A DNA stretch of 64,000 bases. Source: Leptospira bourretii (GTDB lineage: Bacteria > Spirochaetota > Leptospiria > Leptospirales > Leptospiraceae). Location of the stretch: assembly GCF_004770145.1 (NCBI RefSeq), contig NZ_RQFW01000005.1, forward strand, positions 372,001 to 436,000, given 5' to 3'. The translations under genes were made by a program, and so were the position numbers. The notes beneath the pieces are model-generated. The model was not told the origin of the DNA. It saw nothing but the letters and a program-made list of their open reading frames with translations, and ran no database searches. The stretch's first letter is position 1. Every line of letters starts with the position of its first letter. Positions 45,213 through 52,704 of the stretch are shown one piece after another.

Positions 45213-47282
45213 ATGGTTTCCAATTTCAGATTATCGATTCTGCTTTGTTTCAGTTTGACCTCATTTTCCCTTCTAGCTCAAAACAAAGATATGAAAGAAG
45301 TGGAGATTCGTGCGGGTGTTGACACTCAGTCAAAAAACTCAAACTTTGCAAAAAACCCAACAGGTTTTCAAAAAGAAATTGATTTAACACAAACAAACAC
45401 TCGCTACATGAGCCTACCGGATGTTCTCAATCGAGAAGCGGGAGTTCGGATCAGGCAATACGGAGGGCTTGGATCTTACTCAACATTATCACTTCGTGGA
45501 ACAAATCCCAACCAATCAAAAATTTATTGGAATGGAGTTCCTATTAACAACTCAATGGGCGGTGAAATCAATTTAGCAGACCTTCCCTTTGATAACTTAG
45601 AAAAAATTGAGATCTATAAATCAGGAACCCCCGCTGGATTTTCAGGATCAGCCATTGGAGGATCGATCAACCTAATCTCTAAATCAAAAATAGATAAACC
45701 GATCACAAGAATCAACTTGATGGGGGGAAGTTTTAAAACGGCAAAAGCTACCGTCACCCATATGGACCAATTTGCCAGTGGTTCTTATTTTGTGCAGGCC
45801 CTCCAAGAAACATCCGACCAAAACTTTAGTTATTTAAATAACAAAGGCACTGTTTTATTTAATACTTATGATGATACGATTGATACACGCAGAAATGCAC
45901 AATTTCGCAAAACTGGATTTACAGGAAACCTTTCTCTTGAATTTGGAAAAACAAAAATCAACTTACTAAACGACTATATCCACAGAAAACAAGGGTTACC
46001 TGGGCCAGGGAACAGGCAGACTGTTGCAGTAGAACGAGTATTTAGTAAACTTTCTTCTGCGATCACAACAGAAACAAATGAATTCCTTTTACAAAATTTA
46101 ACATTAGAAACAAAAACTTACGGGAACTTTTCCAAGGATGATTTTTTTGATCCCAAATCAGAGTTCAGTTATGGAACTCCAAATGCATTTACCAAAACAA
46201 ATCAATACGGCTTTCAACTCTCTCCCACTTTATATTTACTAGAATACAATCAGGTGATTCGAACTTCTTTTCAAACAGAACAAGAGTTTTTTACTCGATA
46301 TGAAAAACGATACAATCATGAAACAGAAAGAAAAGAGCCAAAGAAACGAAGAGACACATTAAGTGCTACTTTTCAAGATGAGATCAGATTTTTTTCCAAC
46401 CGTCTTTTTTTGGTCCCACAAGTTCGGTTCGAACGTTTTACGGACCGATTCGGGAAAGATGAAACCAGCGTCCGAAACCAACTTCTCGATCCACTAACAG
46501 ATGTTTTTTATGTCAGACAAGCATTTACCAATCCAAGTTTTGGTATTAAAATTATTTGGATTAAAAAAGATAATTTAGAATTTGGGACATTGGGAAATCT
46601 TAGTAAAGATTTTAGAATTCCCACCTTCTTAGAGTTATTTGGAGAACGAGGGAGTATTATCGGTAATACCAAATTAAGGCCAGAACAAAGTAGGAATGGG
46701 GACTTTGGATTTTATCTTAATGCAAAACCATTCATAAATTGGAAAATCCAATCGGATATATCCATCTTCCAAAAAAGAATTTATGATATGATTTTGTTTT
46801 TACCAAATTCACAGTTTACTCTTAGACCAGAAAATGTTGACCAAGCCCTGATCCGAGGCCTAGAAACTAGCCACAATGCGATTTGGAACAAAGGAATCAA
46901 ATTTAACTTTAATTATACCTATCAAGACGCAAGAAACTATTCCGAATCACCTTCGTTAAACGGGAAATACCTTCCATTACGTTCCAAAAGCCAAGGAAGT
47001 GCCTTACTTGCGTTTTTTAAAGATTTTGGAGAAATTGGATTGGAATACCAATACATCGGTGCCAACTTTCGAGATAGAACCAATGAATATCTAGGATATC
47101 TTCCAGCACGACAATTTTGGAATCTCTACATCCAATACATACCTTATAAAAATTTAGAAACTGGAAACGAATTGATTTTGGGACTGGAAGTTCGTAATCT
47201 ATCAGACAAACGGGTAGAGGATTTGGTTGGATATCCGTTACCGGGCCGTAGTTATTATTTTACAGGGAGTTATCGATTCTAA
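45213..47282 (+). CDS. TonB-dependent outer-membrane receptor
   Basis: I start at the ATG at 45213 (689 residues), where a signal peptide begins (VSNFRLSILLCFSLTSF) ending near LLAQ. An upstream extension exists but overlaps the divergent kinase promoter. The plug domain has GVRIRQYGGLGSYSTLSLRG, IYWNGVPINNSMGGEINLAD and IEIYKSGTPAGFSGSAIGG, the FepA/BtuB pattern. A ~22-strand barrel follows, ending with GRSYYFTGSYRF and the aromatic last residue needed for barrel insertion. The substrate is unknown. The stop overlaps the next ORF's ATG (TAATG), so a translation-coupled partner is encoded directly after. Confidence 0.92.
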   Translation: MVSNFRLSILLCFSLTSFSLLAQNKDMKEVEIRAGVDTQSKNSNFAKNPTGFQKEIDLTQTNTRYMSLPDVLNREAGVRIRQYGGLGSYSTLSLRGTNPNQSKIYWNGVPINNSMGGEINLADLPFDNLEKIEIYKSGTPAGFSGSAIGGSINLISKSKIDKPITRINLMGGSFKTAKATVTHMDQFASGSYFVQALQETSDQNFSYLNNKGTVLFNTYDDTIDTRRNAQFRKTGFTGNLSLEFGKTKINLLNDYIHRKQGLPGPGNRQTVAVERVFSKLSSAITTETNEFLLQNLTLETKTYGNFSKDDFFDPKSEFSYGTPNAFTKTNQYGFQLSPTLYLLEYNQVIRTSFQTEQEFFTRYEKRYNHETERKEPKKRRDTLSATFQDEIRFFSNRLFLVPQVRFERFTDRFGKDETSVRNQLLDPLTDVFYVRQAFTNPSFGIKIIWIKKDNLEFGTLGNLSKDFRIPTFLELFGERGSIIGNTKLRPEQSRNGDFGFYLNAKPFINWKIQSDISIFQKRIYDMILFLPNSQFTLRPENVDQALIRGLETSHNAIWNKGIKFNFNYTYQDARNYSESPSLNGKYLPLRSKSQGSALLAFFKDFGEIGLEYQYIGANFRDRTNEYLGYLPARQFWNLYIQYIPYKNLETGNELILGLEVRNLSDKRVEDLVGYPLPGRSYYFTGSYRF

Positions 47283-48571
47283 TGTTTAATACAATCAATT
47301 GCTTTCTGAATTACAAATACAACCCCTCGCGGGTGATATACGCATTGCGGATATTTCCCGTTGTAAGATATCTGAATTACAAATACAACCCTTCGCGCGT
47401 GATATACGCATTGCGGATATTTCCCGTTGTATTTTTTCAGTTTTATTGTTCTCAATTGGAAATTGAAAAACCAAATCTTTTCCAATTTTTATTTTTATCT
47501 GCTTCGCCCACTTCCGTTGGAGTTGTGACCTCAGACTTTGCGAGTGGTGGAAGATTTAAAACTTTTGAACCAAACTCGTTAACCGCTTTTCCCACTTCGA
47601 TTCCAATTCACTCTGATGCGGTCGGAAGATTTACCAGTGATAGAGTTTTTATTGTCAATCGTTTGAATCGAGATAGCATCCAAGTCTTAAATCCTCAACT
47701 TGGATTCTTCACCGAACAAGAGTTCGGTGTCGGACAAGGTAAAAATCCACAAGACATCTCCGTATGGAATGATAAATATTTTATTAGCCTTTATAATTCT
47801 GAAGAATTAGTCATATATTCGAGATATAACGGAACTAAAATTGGAGCTATTTCGTTTTCCTCACTCAGGGAAACCTATTCCACTTCTGGAATTCCTGATA
47901 GTTCGGTTGAATCATCATATATGATTCAAGACGGAACTAGTTTGTTTGTATTATTACAACGTTTGGACAGAAATGATGTATCAGGATACCTACCACCTAA
48001 CTCTGATTCCTATATGGTTGAGATTGATATGAATCTGAATCAAATAATAGCTGTTTATACTCTTCCTTACAGAAATCCAAGTTCTAAAATTCAAAAAGTA
48101 AATCTATTTGGTGAACCACACTTAGTATTATCTTGCGTTGGTCGCGTCGGATTTATTTCTCAAATTGATGCAGGAATCATCGCTTTTCGTTTAAGCACTC
48201 GCCAATTCCTTCCAAATCGTCTTTTTGCCGAAGAGACAGCAGGTGGAGATATTTTGGCTTTTCAAATTAAAAATGAAGAATTGGGATTTGTCGCTGTCCT
48301 CGACGCAGGATTTACGAAAACAATCCAAGCATTCCGTCCAAGAACAGGAGAGCGAATTGGAACCCTCCTGCAAATCCCGGGAAATGTAGGCATAAGTCTT
48401 TCAGGCCTTTTGCTAACGAATGAAGGAAAACTATTGGTTGGTTCTACCGATTTCAATCGGCCAGGAATCTATGTTTACGATACGAATCTTGGGAATGTAC
48501 TATTAAACCCCATACCGAGTTCAGTAGAACTAACTCCTTTTGATATCTTCCAGTTGCAAAATCTTCAATAA
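47282..48571 (+). CDS. Probable beta-propeller lipoprotein, partner of the TonB receptor
   Basis: This frame is 429 residues from the ATG at 47282, but its first ~50 residues are encoded by two 61-bp repeats (LNYKYNPSRVIYALRIFPVV twice). The mature part starts at a plausible lipobox (FQFYCSQ). It continues as beta-propeller-like repeats (SVWNDKYFISLYNSEELVIY; GLLLTNEGKLLVGSTDFN). An in-frame GTG at 47399, or TTG at 47411, would give a shorter, signal-peptide-like N-terminus. The position right after a receptor gene suggests a surface partner in uptake. The exact start is uncertain, and function is inferred from context. Confidence 0.65.
   Translation: MFNTINCFLNYKYNPSRVIYALRIFPVVRYLNYKYNPSRVIYALRIFPVVFFQFYCSQLEIEKPNLFQFLFLSASPTSVGVVTSDFASGGRFKTFEPNSLTAFPTSIPIHSDAVGRFTSDRVFIVNRLNRDSIQVLNPQLGFFTEQEFGVGQGKNPQDISVWNDKYFISLYNSEELVIYSRYNGTKIGAISFSSLRETYSTSGIPDSSVESSYMIQDGTSLFVLLQRLDRNDVSGYLPPNSDSYMVEIDMNLNQIIAVYTLPYRNPSSKIQKVNLFGEPHLVLSCVGRVGFISQIDAGIIAFRLSTRQFLPNRLFAEETAGGDILAFQIKNEELGFVAVLDAGFTKTIQAFRPRTGERIGTLLQIPGNVGISLSGLLLTNEGKLLVGSTDFNRPGIYVYDTNLGNVLLNPIPSSVELTPFDIFQLQNLQ
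47305..47365. repeat. 61-bp palindromic repeat, copy 1
   Basis: Copy 1 of a 61-bp unit. Its copy 2 begins 66 bp later, with 5 bp between them. Ends carry inverted ATACAAC/GTTGTA arms, and the inside has GGG..ATAT..GC and GC..ATAT..CCC arms around ATT, so each unit can fold into a hairpin. Confidence 0.95.
47371..47431. repeat. 61-bp palindromic repeat, copy 2
   Basis: Copy 2 differs from copy 1 at two positions (47392 T for C; 47398 C for G). With flanking bases it has perfect 8-bp inverted ends AATACAAC/GTTGTATT. The 66-bp period is 22 codons, so the reading frame of the surrounding gene is kept. Confidence 0.95.
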
Positions 48572-48606
48572 ATCTCAATATGGAAAAAGACAGGGGAATC
48601 TAATTT

Positions 48607-50259
48607 ATGTTAACTCTAAAAAAACAAAAAAATGGTCCATTGACCAAACAAGTTTTATTAATTATCTTAGATGGAGTTGGCTTTACAGAGAAAGGATATG
48701 AAAATGGTAATGCAGTAGCCAAAGCAAATATGCCAATTTTAAAAGGTCTTTGGAAAACACACCCAACCGTTTTATTAAAAGCACATGGAACCGCTGTCGG
48801 AATGCCTAGCGATGAAGACATGGGAAATTCAGAAGTTGGTCATAATGTTTTAGGATCTGGAAGAATTTTTGATCAAGGTGCAAAATTAGTCTCTCAATCT
48901 ATCGAAAACGGAAGTTTGTTTGTTGGTCCTATCTGGAAAAAGTGCATATCCAATTGTAAGTCTAACCAATCTACACTACATTTTCTTGGTTTATTTTCAG
49001 ATGGAAATGTTCATAGCCATATTGATCATCTTCGAGCTCTTATAAATCATGCAATCAAAGAAAATGTCACAAAAATAAGACTTCATATTTTATTAGATGG
49101 AAGAGATGTTCCCGAAAAATCTGCGTTAGACTATCTAAATCCATTTGAAGAATATTTGGATACCCATCGAAAAAATGGAATCGATATTCAAATTGCTTCT
49201 GGTGGGGGAAGGATGGAACTCACTATGGATCGTTACGATGCTGATTGGTCGATGGTTGAAAGAGGTTGGAACCATCATGTGGAGGGGGAAGGTCGCCAGT
49301 TTAAATCGGCAAAGGAAGCCATAGAAACATTCCGTTCAGAAAACCCTTCTGTCATTGACCAATACCTACCGGGCTTCGTAGTAGCAGACGCCAATGGAAA
49401 ACCACTAGGTAAAGTGGAAGACAATGATTCAGTAATATTCTTTAATTTCCGCGGTGACCGGGCCATCGAAATTTCGAGAGCGTTTACAGAAGAGAAGTTA
49501 ACAAATTTCAACCGGAAAAGATTTCCCAAAATTGAATTTGCTGGTATGATGCAGTATGATGGAGATCTATTCATCCCCAAACAATACTTAGTCGCTCCTC
49601 CTGCAATTGATCGCACTATGGGTGAATACTTTGCAAACGAAGGAATTGCACAATATGCACTTTCTGAAACACAAAAGTATGGACATGTAACTTTTTTCTG
49701 GAATGGAAACAGGTCCGGATACTTTAATCAAACCTTAGAAACTTACGAAGAAGTAAAATCCGACATCATTCCCTTTGATCAAAAGCCGGAAATGAAAGCA
49801 AAAGAAATCACTGATAATTTAGTGCTTGCTTTGACCTCTCACAAGTTTCCATTTCTGAGAGTCAATTATGCTAACGGAGATATGGTGGGGCATACAGGAA
49901 ATATGGATGCTACCGTTAAAGGGCTAGAGTATCTTGATGTATGTTTAGACAGAATCAAAAAAATCTGTGATGAAACAAATACTGTTTTATGTATAACCGC
50001 CGATCACGGAAATGCGGACGAAATGTACCAACTTAACAAAAAAGGAACAGCAGAAACTGCAAAGGATGGGAAACCTGTGCCAAAAACTAGCCATACTCTC
50101 AATCCGGTTCAATTTGTTCTTTATGATCCGAAAGGTAAAATTCAACTCAATCAGAACCTAAAGGAAAAAGGACTCGCAAATGTTGCTGCAACGATGATGG
50201 ATCTATTAGGCTTTGAAGCTCCAGAAGGTTACCATCCAAGTCTAATCACTAGGGACTAA
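48607..50259 (+). CDS. gpmI: 2,3-bisphosphoglycerate-independent phosphoglycerate mutase
   Basis: This 550-residue enzyme is of the alkaline-phosphatase fold. The metal and phosphate-site motifs are [24 protein letters not shown] (catalytic Ser), [53 protein letters not shown] and [11 protein letters not shown]. It interconverts 3- and 2-phosphoglycerate in glycolysis and needs Mn2+ or Co2+. A GGGGA ribosome site is present. The serine-hydrolase gene follows 15 bp downstream, probably without functional link. Confidence 0.97.
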   Translation: MLTLKKQKNGPLTKQVLLIILDGVGFTEKGYENGNAVAKANMPILKGLWKTHPTVLLKAHGTAVGMPSDEDMGNSEVGHNVLGSGRIFDQGAKLVSQSIENGSLFVGPIWKKCISNCKSNQSTLHFLGLFSDGNVHSHIDHLRALINHAIKENVTKIRLHILLDGRDVPEKSALDYLNPFEEYLDTHRKNGIDIQIASGGGRMELTMDRYDADWSMVERGWNHHVEGEGRQFKSAKEAIETFRSENPSVIDQYLPGFVVADANGKPLGKVEDNDSVIFFNFRGDRAIEISRAFTEEKLTNFNRKRFPKIEFAGMMQYDGDLFIPKQYLVAPPAIDRTMGEYFANEGIAQYALSETQKYGHVTFFWNGNRSGYFNQTLETYEEVKSDIIPFDQKPEMKAKEITDNLVLALTSHKFPFLRVNYANGDMVGHTGNMDATVKGLEYLDVCLDRIKKICDETNTVLCITADHGNADEMYQLNKKGTAETAKDGKPVPKTSHTLNPVQFVLYDPKGKIQLNQNLKEKGLANVAATMMDLLGFEAPEGYHPSLITRD

Positions 50260-50274
50260 GTCCCCATTATTTTT

Positions 50275-52323
50275 ATGCATTTTCGGATCATCATCGGGTT
50301 TCTATTCAGTTTTGTAGTTTGTAACTGTTCAGAACCCGGAATTGGATCTTTTTCAGAAGAAACAAAAGAAAAAATTCGAAATAAAATTAAACAAGAAGGT
50401 TTTCAGGGAGTTGTTCTAATTTCTCAGGACGACAATATTCTTTTTCGAGAATCAATCTATGCAGGTAAAAAAAGAAAAAGGATACAACTATATAAAAAAC
50501 ACAATTTTCCTTTAGGTGAATCTACAAAAACATTTACTTCCTTTGCAATACACAAACTAGAAGAAGAAAAAAAAGTCTCTTTATCAGATCCTGTTTCCAA
50601 ACATCTCAAGTGGTTTCCATATTCCAAAGTAACCATTGGACATTTGTTACGGCATACATCTGGATTACCAAAAATCATAGAGTTTCTACCAAATTTTGAT
50701 ACTGAAAAAAATCACTTAAAACGCGACGACATCAAAAGATCTTTTTTAGAATCAAAACTAAAACCAGCATTTGCACCGGGAGAATACTGGAAGTATAGCC
50801 GTCTTGATTATCTTTTTCTGTCCTATATTATAGAAAAAGTTTCAGGAGTCACTTATTCTAATTATTTAAAGGAAACAATCTTTGTTCCATTGGAAATGCA
50901 AAATACCAATGTGGATTCAAATGAAGTATTAATTGGAAATAGCGGAATATATTCCACACCTGAAGACCTTGTTCAATTTAGTGAAGAACTAAAAAAACCA
51001 AAACTGATTTCTATAATCTCAAGAGATACAATCATCAAAAAAACGATTCTTTCTGACTCCATATCGGAAGATCCAATTGCATTCGGCGAAGGAGTTTTTG
51101 TAGGAGATTACTTTTATTGGACTTATGGGAAAGAAAAAGGAATTTCAAACTTTGTCTATCATGATTTAAAAAGTAGAATTTTCATTACCATCGTAAGTCC
51201 GTATGGAAGTAGCAAAGGAGATTTATCTTCAATTAAATCAGCACTTACAGAAATTATTTTTGATGCAAAAAAATTAAACCTAAAAAAAAGAACAAACCTT
51301 CCAAATGAAGTTTCCATTGAAGATTTGATGAAAGAAGAAAAAGTCCCATCTCTCGGAATTGCAGTGTTTAGAAACTACTCATTAAGTTGGAAAAAAATGT
51401 ATGGCACAAAAACACAACATACACTTTTTCGTGCAGGTTCTCTTTCCAAAACAATGACAGCTACCGCCACACTTCGATTAGTTGAAGAAGGTCAATTAGA
51501 TTTATATTCCAATTGGATAGGGAAATTAAAACAATACAAAGTTTCCGTACCAAAGGGAAAACGAAGGTCTTTAGTAAATCTTGATCTATTACTTTCCCAT
51601 ACTAGCGGACTTACTGAAAAGGGAAATTGGGATGATCCAATCAACTCAGGAAAAAAACACTTACGCGAATTAAAGGATACATATACAACAAAAGGAAATG
51701 GTTTAAAACTATATTACAAACCTGGATCTAAATCTAGATATTCTGGAGGTGGATATAGCATTGTGCAAGAAATACTTACCGAACGAACAGGAAAATCATT
51801 TCAAAGCCTTATGTCTGAAGTAGTTTTCCAACCGCTACATATGACTCGCAGCACATTTCGTCAAAATCTGAATACACAAGATGATCGATGTGATGGATAC
51901 GATGAACAAGGAGTTATACTTCCACAAAAATCTTTTGTCACACCTGAATTATCATCAGGTGGTCTTTGGACAACTCCGGAAGAAGTAGGAATTTTGTTTT
52001 CCGAAGTTGCAAAAGCAAAACAAGGAAAATCAAATTTTCTCACAAAAGAATCTGCAGAATACCTGCTCTCACCCAAAATGAGTGCCGCAAACCTAACAGT
52101 CCACGCGCTGGTTGCCCACGGATTTTTTTTAAACCGAACGGGTAGAACGGAATATTTTTTCCATGGTGGTCACACAAAGGGACATAAGTCGCTTGCCCTT
52201 TTTAATACAGAAAAAGGATATGGAGTGGTCATTATGACCAACTCAGAAAATGGATCCAAACTCATTTGGCGGATTCTTAGATCCATCTCTGTGGAAGAAA
52301 AATGGGACAAGTTCGTTAATTAA
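50275..52323 (+). CDS. Double beta-lactamase-fold serine hydrolase, first domain degenerate
   Basis: This 682-residue protein has a lipobox-like VCNC signal (Cys16/18) and two tandem beta-lactamase/PBP-fold domains. In the first (about 35-345), the SxxK site reads GESTKTF, so the nucleophile position is Glu82 with Lys85 retained, and YSRLDYL is intact. In the second (about 348-680), SLSK (Ser389, Lys392), YSGGGYS and FHGGHTKG are all present, so it should be active. Such two-domain forms are unusual. The first domain may be a regulatory or binding module. The substrate is probably a periplasmic ester or peptide. Confidence 0.88.
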   Translation: MHFRIIIGFLFSFVVCNCSEPGIGSFSEETKEKIRNKIKQEGFQGVVLISQDDNILFRESIYAGKKRKRIQLYKKHNFPLGESTKTFTSFAIHKLEEEKKVSLSDPVSKHLKWFPYSKVTIGHLLRHTSGLPKIIEFLPNFDTEKNHLKRDDIKRSFLESKLKPAFAPGEYWKYSRLDYLFLSYIIEKVSGVTYSNYLKETIFVPLEMQNTNVDSNEVLIGNSGIYSTPEDLVQFSEELKKPKLISIISRDTIIKKTILSDSISEDPIAFGEGVFVGDYFYWTYGKEKGISNFVYHDLKSRIFITIVSPYGSSKGDLSSIKSALTEIIFDAKKLNLKKRTNLPNEVSIEDLMKEEKVPSLGIAVFRNYSLSWKKMYGTKTQHTLFRAGSLSKTMTATATLRLVEEGQLDLYSNWIGKLKQYKVSVPKGKRRSLVNLDLLLSHTSGLTEKGNWDDPINSGKKHLRELKDTYTTKGNGLKLYYKPGSKSRYSGGGYSIVQEILTERTGKSFQSLMSEVVFQPLHMTRSTFRQNLNTQDDRCDGYDEQGVILPQKSFVTPELSSGGLWTTPEEVGILFSEVAKAKQGKSNFLTKESAEYLLSPKMSAANLTVHALVAHGFFLNRTGRTEYFFHGGHTKGHKSLALFNTEKGYGVVIMTNSENGSKLIWRILRSISVEEKWDKFVN

Positions 52324-52327
52324 TCTA

Positions 52328-52355
52328 TTGACCAATTTCTAAAATTGGCTATTCT
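52328..52355 (+). promoter_or_regulatory. Promoter with palindromic operator-like element before the STAS gene
   Basis: TTGACC (52328-52333) and TATTCT (52350-52355) are 16 bp apart. The palindrome CCAATTT-CTA-AAATTGG (52332-52348) overlaps the -35 and fills the spacer, the usual place for a repressor site. No regulator can be named. Confidence 0.45.
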
Positions 52356-52367
52356 CAGAGCGGTTCA

Positions 52368-52703
52368 ATGGAATATACAGAATCAAAATTCGACGGTATT
52401 GTTGTTCTGAAATTATTCGGCAACTTAGATATGTTAAATGCCGGCATACTGAAAGAACGGATCAAAGAATCTTCTTCTCAGGAAGAACACCGATTTATCT
52501 TCGATTTGGAAGGCGTTAGCTTTATTGATTCTTCTGGATTTGGCCTGATCATGTCGCTCAATGATAAATTGACAGAGTTAGGTGGTGGCCTAAGAATTGT
52601 TAACGTTTCCAAAACGATTAGACAAATTTTCCGAATATCCAAAATTTCTTCCGTCATTCAAATTTTTGAAAGCACAGAAGATGCAATTAACTCTTTCAAA
52701 TAA
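52368..52703 (+). CDS. STAS-domain anti-sigma factor antagonist
   Basis: This 111-residue SpoIIAA-like protein has the phosphorylation-site loop VSFIDSSGFGLIM. It is convergent with the membrane PP2C phosphatase gene, whose stop codon lies one base away. The phosphatase is a likely candidate to dephosphorylate this protein, but the convergent layout means they are not cotranscribed. No anti-sigma kinase is adjacent. It probably acts in partner switching controlling a sigma factor or another target. Confidence 0.93.
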   Translation: MEYTESKFDGIVVLKLFGNLDMLNAGILKERIKESSSQEEHRFIFDLEGVSFIDSSGFGLIMSLNDKLTELGGGLRIVNVSKTIRQIFRISKISSVIQIFESTEDAINSFK

Positions 52704-52704
52704 C

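Noticed and set aside
47305..47431. Integron attC sites
   Set aside because: The paired ends ATACAAC/GTTGTA resemble RYYYAAC/GTTRRRY but break the consensus at one position, and no integrase or cassette array is visible.
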